64,000 nt of DNA from Desmodesmus armatus (lineage: Eukaryota; Chlorophyta; Chlorophyceae; Sphaeropleales; Scenedesmaceae). The stretch is from positions 62,001-126,000 of the forward strand of contig VIIQ02000669.1 of the NCBI GenBank assembly GCA_007449985.2, read 5' to 3'. This document shows, one piece after another, positions 10,884 to 22,365 of this stretch; within the stretch, counting starts at the first letter, position 1, and the number at the start of each line of letters is the position of its first letter. A program made the position numbers and the translations under genes. Under the pieces are notes generated by a model. The model was given only the letters and a program-made list of their open reading frames with translations, did not search any database and was not told where the DNA came from.

Positions 10884-10957
10884 GACAGCTCTCACACAAT
10901 CCAGATCATCTGGATTGTGTGGGAGCTGTCATCATTACTCAAAGTAATGATGACAGC
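10884..10957. repeat. Two overlapping perfect/near-perfect inverted repeats
   Basis: Hairpin 1 has arms 10884-10906 and 10908-10930 with a one-base loop and a single arm mismatch. Hairpin 2 has arms 10925-10939 and 10943-10957 (perfect, 15 bp) with loop CAA. The six bases GCTGTC at 10925-10930 belong to both, so the two structures are mutually exclusive at that point. Confidence 0.9.
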
Positions 10958-11712
10958 ATCGCTGGCTGCTCTGTTGGATGCCCCTGGGGTTGCCTGGGGT
11001 TGTTGATCCACACAACTGCAGGATTGTACATGGGTGCGCTGGTTATAGTGGCACAGTACACCCAATCGGTCATGCTAGCAGCAGCAGCAGCAGCAGCAGT
11101 ATCGGCAGCATGCCTTGCACTGAGTTGGTTAGTGAGTGGGCTGTGCAGCCGGCCACTACTTGCTTCAGGACAACAGGCACCACTATACCACCGGCTCTGA
11201 CACTGCCTGCTTTCAGTCAGCCATTCAAGCCAATGCTTGACAAGCACTGAGCCAGGAGATCCTAATACAACACTGTCAAGACAGCACGTCTTGCCCGTCA
11301 TGCTCAACATGTATCTGCACAATGCAGACCAACACTTAGTGCCTGCCAGCTGCCAATACGGATGTGAAAGACTGTGCGCACTGCGCTGCTACTGCATAAT
11401 GCATAAGTGCCACTGTCAGCCATGCATGACCAACTGTACATGGAACATGAACATGCACGATGCAAGGCATATCTGACCACCCTCACAACAATGTACAAAC
11501 AGCAATGGCCTGCACAGCAGTTGCGCCAGCATGATCCCCGGCCCCTCAAGTCTCCACCACACATATTTCAAGTCTCCAGCACACCATGTGGAACCCGTTG
11601 GCAACCCACACAAATGAAATACACCCAAGTGTAGTAGCTGATGCATAACACCGAGCCAGTCGCACAGCTAACTGGTTCTGTAAACTCACATACAATTCGT
11701 CAAGAGTCATTT

Positions 11713-11784
11713 GCACAAACCATAGCCCGTGCTCCTCACAAGAAATGATGCACAAACCATAGCCCCTGCTCCTCACAAGAAATA
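11713..11784 (+). repeat. Two tandem ~37-bp units
   Basis: GCACAAACCATAGCCC followed by TGCTCCTCACAAGAAAT occurs twice in succession with one substitution. It is non-coding, downstream of the mTERF-like gene on its strand. Confidence 0.8.
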
Positions 11785-11998
11785 CCTCCCCACCCTTGAG
11801 ACGGATGATCCTCAGCCTGGCTGCGCACCGGAGGTTTAGACAGACTGCCTAAACCACGCCCGCTGGTGAGGCTGTGCCCTGAGCCCCTGGCAGCTGAGTG
11901 CGCCTGTTTGCACTGTGTGTGGGCAGCCGGTGGGTCCCGCTCCCAGGTAAAACCCAACCAAAAAACCACGCCCGCTTGTTTTTCAATTGTCTAAGCTG

Positions 11999-12791
11999 CT
12001 AAGGGTCCCAAGTTGTGACATGCGCTGTCGCCTTGCTGCCCGCCCACTCCAGCTCAAAGGCAGCATTGTGCAGCCAGTGAGCATACCCAGGATGCCTCGC
12101 ATTAAACCCTCCAGCATCTGCACCGATGACATCAACCAGACTCTCAACCCTCTCTGCTGCCACCCTGCCAGCGGACATTCCACCCTTGCTGTCTAACTCA
12201 CTGCTGCTGCTGCTGCTGCTGCTGCTGATGGCACCCTGCATGATGGGGACACCCCATCCCCTGACAGCAGCACCTTGCTGTTGAGGCTGGCTGAGTAGCA
12301 GTGGTGTGGGGAGCTGCAGCTTCAGCAGCCAGGACCATGGGGAGGGGCCATCTGCAGAGGTGTTGTTGGCTGAGGGGTCACGAGAGGCCTGGTGGGCTGC
12401 TGACAGGCGGGGTTGCAGATGTAGATGAGCCGCCAGACACGACCTACGCACAGCAGGCGGCAAATCACGTGCAACAGAATGTGTGGTGGAAAATGGTTCC
12501 CTGGTTTTGACACATGGGTTATCCTAATTCTGGTAGCATGCTGCAGGAACGATGCGGCTGCCTGCTCTTGCTGCATATCGACCTTGGCAGATATGCCGGT
12601 GCTGCTATACGGCCTCACCCAAAATGTCACTGCAACTCGATTCTGCATCATGCCTGTCATAACCTGCACACGCCGTGATTTTGAACATGGTGCCACCAGT
12701 GCGTTTGTGTTACCACCTGAGGAAAGCCTCACTGGACGGCGGTCCTCTTCCCACCCACTGGGTGGCACTCCCCCCCCCCCCCCCCCCCCCC

Positions 12792-12825
<34 letters not shown>

Positions 12826-15327
12826 CCTCCCCCCCCCCCCCCCCCCCCTTGCCCCCCCCCCCCCCCCCCCCGGCAGGCCCCAATTAAAGCGCACCTGCAG
12901 CCACTTGGCCAGGTGTGGCAAAGCGTGGTGCAGGCAGCCCCTGGTCCAACAAAGCCTCCAGCACCTGCAGTTCCTGGTTGTAGTCACTGTCAGCTGTGGT
13001 GAACAGAGCCTCACGGGGAGACACAGCCACTGAGTCCAGCATGTCACCACCTGATGTGTCAAACAGCTGAGCCAGCACTGCACCAGCAGCCTCAGGACCC
13101 ATGCTGCTCAGCTGGGGGGTGGAGAGGGGAAGAACAGGAAAGGAGACAGAGGCAGCAGCGTGGAGATGGGCCAGCTGCTGTGACTGTGCCACAGCTTCGG
13201 CAGGGTCGACCTGGATATCTGTGTAGCAGGCTCAAATGCTAGGGTGGCTGGCATGCACACAGCAGGATGCCTCACCATGTACAATCCCTTTATGAGGCTC
13301 ACACACAGGAATGTAGTGCTGCAACCAGCGACAGACCGACACCAGCAACAACTGCTCCCCTTCCCAGCATGCTGACTTTGTCAGATATTGCCATTCTGCT
13401 TCCAGCCATTCAGTTACAGTAACAGTAACTGTGACTAACCATTCGAACCGTGCATTCAAAGCCTCAACCTTTGTCAGACCCTACCTCCTGCCTCCACTGT
13501 GGCACCAGGAACAGGATGTACTGCAGCAGCAGCTGCCAGAAGGAGGCTGGTACCCTCGACAGCCTGGGTGCTGCCAGCAGCATGCGGCATACAGTGCCCT
13601 GCTGCAGCTGGCAGGCAGCGTGTAGTGCCGTTATGTCTGCCCTCAGCTGCTGGGGTGAGGTCACGAGGTACCTGGCAGCATGAACACAGGCAGCAACACC
13701 TATGAAGGTGCTTGTGGTGACATGTCTTGGTGGCTGCGGTGTAGCATTCAAATCTCTCCAGAGCACAAAAGTGGTGAGCTATCTGATGGCGTAACCCTGA
13801 GCGTGTCACACATGTCCGGGACTGCCATTACCAATCCTCATTTCTGTCAAGGCATCCCCATCGCAGGCTGCAGCGTCACAGATGCTCAGTTGCTGCAGCA
13901 TTGCTGGCACCACCACCCTGCCTCCTGTGGGGGCCGGCCAGTCGCCGTCCCTACCCTGTCCCACCTTGCATCCGGCCTCACAACCTGTTCTGCCAGTGCT
14001 GCCATGAGGTCAGTCAAGGGCACCTTCAGTTCCTCACTCAGCACCCTCCACTGCTGTGACAGGCTGCCCAGGGCGGGCTGAGTCAGTAGGCCCTGCAGGT
14101 CGTGCCCAGCAGCAGCCTCAGCCTGTAGGAGGGCTAGGGCAGCTGCAGGCTGCACTGACAGGGCGCTGAGGAAAGGGGAGACCTGCATGCAGAGACATTG
14201 GTGCGCAGCGGCAGGTAGGGGCAGTGTGTGTTAGGACCATACCTTGGGGCAGCAATGCTGAGCACCAATGAGAGCCAAGAATGCTGTGGCTGCTTGATTG
14301 TTGGGAATGATTTGGGAAGGTGCCACATGCTGAGTGAGCCTACCGAAAGACATGCAACAGTAATTCCACTCACAGCGTACCCACCCTCTGTACAGCGAGC
14401 TGAGGGTCCAGCAAAGCATCCATGCCAAGCGCCGGCAGCACCTGCAGCAGGCTTGCTGCCTCAGGCCCTGCTGCTGACAGGCCCAGGCCCCATGCCACCC
14501 GCTGCAGCTGCTCCTCAACAGCCCTGGGGCCAGACACAGCCAAGCTGGGGGCAGCATACAGCAGCTGCAGCAGGGAAGGGCGGGGCAGCTGTAGGAGAGC
14601 TTGGACTCCCTGCAGACAATGAACCCAACAGCAGCCAAAAGTTCGCTTGTTAGCACTCTTCTGAAGAGTGAGTTGTGGATGGCGAACATTATACTTAAAG
14701 GCAGGGGACCTCTTGACCTATAGCTGCAAGGGTGAGGTGCTGCCTCATCATTGCGCCGTAGTTAGTTGTGCCCATTTGTTGCTCCTGCCAAGTTGAAGAA
14801 GAAGAAGCTGCAGAGCACATTCATATTGAAGAGTCTGCAGAGCACATCCAGAGAATCTGAAGAGCACATCAACTGCGCATGCAGCAGGCTCTATTTCATC
14901 AACGGGTCGCATGCAGCACCCTGACATACCCTGATGTTGTCTTCCAGTGCCTTTGCCGGCACATCTAGCAGTGCTGGCTCCTGCCGCACCAGCTGCACAG
15001 CCGTCTTCACATCTGCACTCAGCAGGGCACACACCTCCCTCAACGCAAACAGGCCTGCATGGTGGGAGGCAATGGGGAAGGGAGCAGTGGGCAGGGTTAG
15101 CATGTGTGTGTGTGTGATGGATACTGCGCTCCAAGCTAAGTTGGTGCAATGCACTCAAGGTAATTGAAGGCCCCTGCGGTACCGGTGTCTAAGAGACAGC
15201 AATGCGTGAGGGACACCAACCCTAGCTGACAGCGACACCTACGTTCTGGGCTGCACACAGCCATCCACGCATTCTCATTTGAGCCTCCAATCAAGCCTTC
15301 AAGCTCTTCAACTTTGAGGCTCAGCAT
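11999..15327 (-). CDS. mTERF-like helical-repeat protein
   Basis: Seven exons join in phase: 15327-15243, 15054-14930, 14609-14385, 14182-13955, 13649-13485, 13210-12895 and 12351-11999 (TAG stop), giving about 498 residues. Repeated paired helices carry the mTERF signature of Leu-Leu before a Pro-x-Leu turn: QLVRQEPALLDVPAKALEDN, SLLQLLYAAPSLAVSGPRAV, CRMLLAAPRLSRVPASFW. The family binds organelle DNA or RNA and acts in mitochondrial or plastid transcription, splicing or translation. The organelle is not evident because the start (first ATG, 15327) may lack an upstream targeting exon. The first, fifth and last exons are the least certain. The C-terminal exon has a nine-Ser run from an AGC repeat. 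The last intron holds a ~100-nt G-tract on the coding strand. A degenerate mTERF or another alpha-solenoid (OPR-type) is the alternative. Confidence 0.6.
12768..12871 (+). repeat. ~100-nt near-homopolymer C tract (G on the gene strand)
   Basis: Long C-runs broken by only a few T and G, inside the last intron of the minus-strand mTERF-like gene. On the transcribed strand it is G-rich with many runs of four or more G, suited to G-quadruplexes. The exact length may be affected by sequencing slippage. Confidence 0.9.
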
Positions 15328-16310
15328 TGCTGCACGGGATGGCATTGACCATGTATCGGCTGTGCATGTGTCAGTGTTGATGATCACACCATGGCAGGTA
15401 GTGCGCTGCCGTTGCTGTGTAAGGCTTTGGAAGACTGTCATGCTGGGTTTGTGTGCATCTGCTTGAGGCTGCTGTGCGCGTCTGCATCTGTGCTGTCCTG
15501 CTGCCCCAGCAGGCTTCCAACTCAACAACATATTGCTGGCTGCAGATGAATATGGCAAACAAAAGATTGGGGGAAAAAGATACAATGGATGAAGCGTGGG
15601 GACTGGTTCAGAAGACGGCTCCGGTGTCCAAGGTATTGTGTACAATAACAACACTGATGACGTCAGGAGGGACAAATTCCCAAAGAAGAAAGATAGCTGA
15701 ATGACTGGCTCTCTGGTTCCAGAAAATACAAAATGCATCAGCCACATGTCGGATGCTGGCTGATCATCACAACTGCAACTTGTCAAAACACAATATTGCC
15801 GCCTACCGAGCTGACGTGCAGGCGTCGCGTGTTGCTGCCTACACTGCTCAGCTGCAACCGCTTGGTCGCCGAGGAAGGCCAGTGTCTATTCGGACAGGTC
15901 CCTTCTCTGCTGTCTAGAAACTGTGAAAATACTGTCGTTTTAATTGCCTGAAAGAGTCTTCATCAAGGGCTTCACTTACTAGGACAGCGGGTACGTACGC
16001 GCGATCACCGTGAAGCCAGACGCAGCAGCAGCCGAGGCAGCAAGCAGAAGATGGTGTGGTGACTTTGCTGTAGCATGCATGTCACAGCCTCCCTGCCCAT
16101 GGTTCAATCGTTGTATTGATTTGATTTGTGGTCTCATTACTGCTTGCATATGAGTTGCAGCTCCTGCCACATTGCACATGCGCTGTGCCTAAGCTACAGA
16201 CTGTGGCGGCCATGGGTGGGTGTTGCAGAACTGGAGCTGAGAAGTCAAAGACTATAGCAGCACTACAGGAGCAGTTGCAATTGTTGGCAGTGCAACAGTA
16301 GGGGCCCAAC
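15328..16310. promoter_or_regulatory. Divergent intergenic region, mTERF-like (-) / ABCF (+)
   Basis: The two genes diverge from this 983-bp interval, which should hold both promoters and possibly a 5' exon of either gene. No additional gene or clear promoter element could be supported. Confidence 0.4.
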
Positions 16311-19300
16311 ATGGCTGGCAACCGTGATGCAAGGGTGAGCACCAGCATGTGACGCTGAACAGCACAGCCAGTGGCGGGATTGTACCACTTTGTGTGTGTT
16401 CGTGGAGGGTCAGCAACATGCACAATCATATTTTAGCCTTGTCCTAGTATCAAGCAGCTGCGCTGTGCACTGTCTCAGTTCATTGCCACCCGACCCCCCT
16501 CCCCCCTCCCGCCACCAACCCCCACAACACCAACGCACACAGCATTACCCCCCCCCCCCAAACAAGCAGTTGCCCCAGGTATTTGTGTTGTGCACATCAT
16601 ACTCCGTAGTTCCCAACCTCGCTCAAAGGCGCCTGTGCATCACCACTCCGAGCCCCACCCCACCCTAACACACACCGCCCCACGCGCATGGCATGTTGTC
16701 AACCTGCAGGCCAAGGCCGCCGAGAAGGAGGCCGCCAAAGCAGCCAAGCGCGCAGCTCAGAAGGAAAAGCGCGCCGAGAAAGCAGCAGCGAAGGCAGAGA
16801 AGGTCGGCGGCACCGGCGACGACACCTCAGACCAGGAGAACGGCTCACAGGCCTTCTCCCAAAACGGTGAAAGCAGCAGCGGCCTGCACAAATCCCTCAG
16901 TCAGGTCTCAATCCGCAGCGAGACTAAGTCCACTCCTGAGGATGACCACGGCCGCAGTACCACAGGCGTGCTGGCCTCTCACCCGCAGAGCAGAGACATC
17001 CAGATCGACTCCTTCACACTGCTTTACCATGGTCACGAGCTGTTGCAGGACAGTCGATTGGAGCTCAACTATGGGCGCCGATATGGACTCCTGGGTCTCA
17101 ACGGGTGTGGAAAGTCAACGATGCTGAAGGCCCTAGCAGCGCGTGAGGTGCCTATTCCTGAGCACATCGACATGTACCTGCTGGACAGGGAGATGCCAGC
17201 ATCAGACAAGACAGCACTGCAGGTGGGCCAGAGCCGTGGAGGGTTGACAAGTTGACGGGGAGCTGTCCACATGCACATTTTGCTGGGGCCCAAGGTGTTG
17301 AGATACGCAGCTGCTGCAGCATCCCCAGTGTTTGCTGCTGTTTGCAACGCAACAAACTATTCCCGTGTGTGTCAAGCAGTGTCGTGTGGTTCATATGTTG
17401 ACCTGTGTTGGCTCCATTCCTCATACGATTCAGCAGTACGCACTTTCCCGCCTTTTTTGTCGCTGTTCTGCTGGTCGCAGGCTGTGATGGAGGTTGACCA
17501 GGAGAAGGTCCGGCTAGAGGCAGAGGCTGAGGAGCTAGCTGAGGCAGAGATGACGCCAGAGGTGGAAGCACGACTGGTGAGCAGTGCGCACAGCACGCAG
17601 ATACATGGGACATGCAGCCTGCGGCTGCACGTGTGTACACTATCTGGGTTGCTAGTGCTTGGCAGGGCTGTGCTGGATGAGAAAACGACTTGGGGCTCAA
17701 ACGTCTGTGACAGCTGCATCAGAGTCCTCTGTGGAGGATGCAGTGGCATTGCTAAACATAGGGGGTATGCAGAGGCCAAGCGTGGGTGTCTTGGTGGTAG
17801 TCACCTGAGGAGCTAGCTGAGGCTGAGATGACGCCAAAGGTGGAGGCACGACTGGTGAGGACAGCACGCAGACACTTGGGACATACTAGTGTGAAATGTA
17901 GGGGATCTGCTGAGCCAGCGACAGCCAATCGTGCTCCTCTTTCTCTCAAACGATGCCAGAGGTGGAGGCACGACTGGTGAGGACAAATATGGGAATATTT
18001 GGCGATTTCAACAGGCGGCTGCATGGTTTGCTGGGCACAGTAGCACCATGTGGGCCGCTAGTGCGTGGCAGGGCAGTGCAGGATGAGGCAACATCTTCGG
18101 TTCTGCGTCATGGCGCTATGCACATGTGTACATAATTTTAAATCAGTGGGTGCTTGAATGGTAGTTGTGACAGTGGATGCGCCACAGCAGCCTGTGCCGG
18201 CTGGGCCGGGGTTGCCAACAAGCCGGTATGATGACCTGCTGACTGGCTGCGTGTGTTGCTATGTGTGCAGGCTGATGTGTATGAACGCCTGGATGCCTTG
18301 GACAGCGACACGACAGAGGCACGTGCTGCATCCATCCTGCATGGCCTGGGCTTTGACAAGGGGATGCAGGTGTGTGGGACGCGCCAGAGTGTCTTGGGGG
18401 TCGGCTACGATGTTAATAATACCTGGTATGGAAATCATGTGCTCAGCCTTGCCGAGCCGTGTTGTCAGCAGAGAGGGGGGGGACTTGCTGTATATGTAGA
18501 TTAGTGTGTATGAGGAGGCACAGTGCTCAATGCCAGGGCAGCGGCGTGCTGCTAGCAAAATCGCTAGGCAGGGTCTGGGTGCGTTGGTGTGTCAATCTGG
18601 TGACATGCTGCTGTGTGTATGGTGCTGCAGGCCATGAAGACACGGGAGTTCTCTGGTGGTTGGCGTATGCGCATCGCCCTGGCCCGTGCACTATTCCTGG
18701 AGCCCACCTTCCTGCTGCTGGATGAGGTGAGACAGCACTGCTGCTGCCGGCACAGGCGGCAGATGCAGCTTTGTGCAGGAGCTGAAATTGTGTCAATTTC
18801 ATACCTTTTTGCCATCATCACATGTGTGAATCAGACTCCGTGTGGGTGCGCGAGCGCACCTGAAAGTCGCTCAGGCTCTTTGCCGTCACCGCTTTGGTGG
18901 TGCTATCGCTGCTTTGGCGGCGTCTGCTGTCATGCTTTGACTGTGAAGCTGACGTGCTGTTGTTGTGCTGGTGCTGCAGCCCACCAACCATCTGGACCTT
19001 GAGGCGTGCGTGTGGCTGGAGGACTACCTGTCAAAGTTCAAGCGCATCCTGCTGATGGTGTCACACAGGTGCGCCTTACGCCGGTAGCAACAGCCTCACC
19101 TTGTTGCCAACATCATGACAGTGTTGCCATGCTGTGCATGGCCCACAAAAACTACTTTTCTGCTATGACTCCACTGATTTGACTACAAGGAGGTGTTCTC
19201 CCCAAGCAATACAGCACTGATCAGTTCGTTTGTGATGATGAGTCGTCGTCCTGAGTCTTGCACTGCATAGTATGTATGATGCATGTGGTGATGGGTTGCT

Positions 19301-21705
19301 GTGCTGCTGGTGTCTGCGTCCTGCAGTCAAGACTTCCTGAACAACGTGTGCACCAACATCATCCACATGCACAAGAAGCAGCTCAACTACTACAGCGGCA
19401 ACTACGACCAGTACGTTCAAACACGAGCTGAGCTGGAGGAGAACCAAATGAAGCGGTACAAGTGGGAGCAGGAACAGATCTCACACATGAAGGTCAGTCA
19501 TGCAGTTCGGCTGGCATGCGGTTTGGCAGGTTTGGTTTGCTTGCTGCACACTGGCCATGATGGCGCGCCTCGCGCTGCATGTATCACGTACTGAGCATCT
19601 TGCATCCTTCAACCCGCAACAGCCGCTGCAGTGCCCGTGGAAGCTGCCAGCTTGTATGCTGCCTCAACATCAGTGTTACACATGTAACATTGGTTGATCG
19701 TTTTCTTGATGCCTGCAGGAGTACATTGCCCGCTTCGGTCACGGTTCAGCAAAGCTGGCCCGCCAGGCGCAGAGCAAGGAGAAGACGCTGGACAAGATGG
19801 TGCGCGGCGGGCTGACAGAGAGGGTGGAGACGGACAAGGTGGTGCGGCTGAAGTTTGAGAATGTGGGCAAGCTGCCGCCGCCCGTGCTGCAGTTCTCTGG
19901 CGTCGCCTTTGGCTACAGCCCCAACAAAATCCTGTACAGGTGGGTGGTGTGGGTGGTCGGCCTGGTGTAGCACCCCTGCGCTTGCTGGTGGTGGAAGCAG
20001 GCAACATTGTGCGATGAGGTGGTTGGTGGCTTGCCAGCTGCACTCTGAGCAGAAGCAAGCATGCAACCTGGTGGAGTGCGGGGGCGTCGTGGCCTTGCTG
20101 CAGATGGGATGTTCAGCACATGCCATGCAGTGCAGCCTGGGAGGATGGCATAATGAATGACGTGCAGCATCACCTTGTGCTGAAGTGTTTCAGCATCCAT
20201 GGCTGATGGCCTTGCACCTGGGGCAGTCAAGAGCACACACTCTGACGCAGTTATGTTATTCGTGTGGGTGCCTGCCACAGCCACGTGGATCTAGGTGTGG
20301 ACCTGGACAGCCGTGTGGCCATCGTGGGTGCGAACGGTACTGGCAAGTCGACGCTGCTGAAGCTGATGACGGGGCAGCTGGAGCCGGTGGACGGCATGGT
20401 GAAGCGGCACAACCACCTGCGCATCGGCGTGTACCACCAACACTTGGTGAGCGCACAGCTGTGTTCGTCACAGGTTGGGCAGCTGTTTGACTGCTACTAC
20501 ACGGCATGCCTATGCCCAGCACGATGTGTAAGGTTGCATGCTGATGACCACAGGTTGTGTTGCAAGCTGACAGAGGAGTTACTTCCGCACTTTGTGGGGA
20601 CGCCACAATGATACTGCTGACTGTTGAGGACACGGACATTGACGAGTGGCTGTGCTGTGCCTGCAGACTGAGTTGCTTGACCCTGAGTTGAACGCGCTGG
20701 AGTACATGATGAGGGAGTACAAGGACATCCCGCTTGAGAAGATGCGTAGTGTGGTGAGCACCGCTGACTTCGCGATCAAGGCCGGTTAGAGCTATGCATG
20801 GCTTTGCTGCTTGCATGTGGCCTGGAAGAAGCTGTTGACGTACCTTGGTCGTGGCGCGCAGCATGCGCTGCTGGTGTCTGCTGGTTTGAGTTATGTGTGT
20901 TAGCACAGGGATTACTTGTGTAGCTAGCATACTATGAACATGCAAGGCACATGCCAGCAATTCAAGAGGGACACCAACATAGTCCTACAAGGATGGTCAA
21001 ACTATGACGGTAACCGAGTGGCCTTGGCTGTGCAGGTGGGGCGCTTTGGCATCACTGGTGGCGCACAGACGCTGAAGATCAAGCACTTGTCGGACGGCCT
21101 GAAAAGCAGGGTGGTGTTTTCCTGGCTGGCCCAGCGCACGCCGCACATGCTGCTGCTGGATGAGCCCACCAACCACTTGGACATCGAGTCCATTGACAGC
21201 TTGGCCAAGGCAGTCAACGGTGGGTGAGGGCGGACATTAACATCGCAGCCCTGGGTATTGATACACTGCCATGCTGCAGGCGGCCTGACGTGTATGATCT
21301 GACGCACGCACTGCTGTTGGTGCAAGAAGCGCGTGGTTTTTTGGGTGAGACACCGATTGCTCAACACACCCTGCATGTGTGCCATGAACATATTGAACTG
21401 AGCGTCGCATCCTGCATGTTGGGGCATTGGCTTGGAACATGGCTTTCAGTGCTGCGGCTGGAGGCTGGCTGTCACACTTTTTGGGGCCCCCACCAATGTC
21501 TTTGCATGCTGTGTTGTGCTCTGCAGAGTGGGATGGTGGCTTGGTGCTGGTGAGTCACGACTTCAGGTTGATCAGTCAGGTGGCCAATGAGATCTGGGAG
21601 GTCCGTGATGGCGGTGTGCACGTCTGGAAGGGTGATATCACTGCATACAAGAAGCACCTGCGGGCAAACATGGAGGCGCTGCAGAAGCGCAAGGACCTGG
21701 CGTGA
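16311..21705 (+). CDS. Cytosolic ABC-F ATPase (ABCF2 / plant ABCF1 type)
   Basis: Twelve exons join in phase to 639 residues: 16311-16334, 16710-17222, 17481-17576, 18271-18369, 18631-18726, 18980-19068, 19327-19492, 19719-19939, 20281-20446, 20667-20753, 21036-21219, 21527-21705. The first exon (MAGNRDAR) is the weakest call; everything from 16710 is firm. After a Lys/Ala coiled N-terminus come two nucleotide-binding domains. NBD1 has Walker [10 protein letters not shown] (~137-145), signature FSGGWRMR and Walker [15 protein letters not shown]2 has Walker [10 protein letters not shown] (~451-459), signature LSDGLKSR (~537) and a second [11 protein letters not shown]. Linker motifs [10 protein letters not shown] and [20 protein letters not shown] are diagnostic of ABCF2. 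There are no membrane segments; the family acts on ribosomes in translation or ribosome assembly. The NBD2 signature has Leu where Gln is normal. Confidence 0.93.
17529..18100 (+). repeat. Partial triplication of ABCF exon 3's 3' half and its intron
   Basis: The segment encoding [16 protein letters not shown] plus its donor occurs at 17529-17582 (real exon end), again at 17807-17860 (one conservative change, donor kept) and as a shorter copy at 17952-17985. Flanking intron sequence (around GCTAGTGC[T/G]TGGCAGGGC) is also repeated, near 17652 and 18057, so the unit copied exon end plus intron. Confidence 0.88.
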
Positions 21706-22365
21706 GCAGTATTGTCCCAATCCGAGCTGCACCTGCCAGGCCCTGGCAGCTGCTGGGGTGACGGGCTGTCCGGTATTCCTGCCTGGCCAGGCCTGGTCAT
21801 GGCCGTGTTGCCTTTCACACCACAGCCAGAACGTTTGTGTGGAGAACAGCTGATGTGTCTGTGTGTGGCCAGGGCTTGATTTGCTGACGCTGTGGTCTGC
21901 TGCAGCTACTGATGCTGCGGATGTGTCGTTGGTGAGCGAGTGGGAGAGGAGACGAGTGTGAGTGGCGGTGAGTGGTTGGATGTTGTTGTCTGCTGGTGGA
22001 CACACCACACAGCAGCACAATGGGAGGGGGTTGTATCAGGGGTCGTTCAGGTCTTGTCAGCTGGCTTGCACACCCTGCAATGAGTGTTCCCAAGCTTGAA
22101 AGTTGACAGCTGGGATTCGTAATCACCTCCGTGAAGGTCGATGTGACCATGATTACTATCTCTCAATTGACGAAGATCAAGTCGAGATGTATTTGGTGTT
22201 GGCCGCGGGCCACAATTGATTTCTTCTTCCTTTTCACACAGCATCCAGCACCATCAACCTCTGACTTGCTCTACTGTTGCGCTCAAGCAGCCAAAACATC
22301 TGCATATGTCTCCATCAATACTTCACGCATGAAACCGACAGCTTTGGCAGCTGCATGCGGAACAA
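21706..22365. other. 660-bp spacer between ABCF and HYDIN
   Basis: Tandem spacing: the interval should contain the ABCF 3' UTR and the HYDIN promoter and 5' UTR. I see no gene, no TGTAA near the ABCF stop and no distinct promoter motif. Confidence 0.45.

Larger units (their letters stand above)
9711..11998. other. 2.3-kb interval between convergent genes, no supported gene
   Basis: Only short, domain-free frames occur on both strands. It should include the 3' UTRs of the 6527 (+) and mTERF-like (-) genes. Structured elements inside are the double hairpin at 10884-10957, a short CAG run near 11079-11098, and a tandem pair of ~37-bp units (GCACAAACCATAGCCC...) near 11713-11784. Confidence 0.5.

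Noticed and set aside
12322..13083. Gly-rich 253-codon minus-strand frame
   Set aside because: Its GGGG stretches are the translated C/G tract of an intron. The neighbouring exons use another frame with consistent phase.
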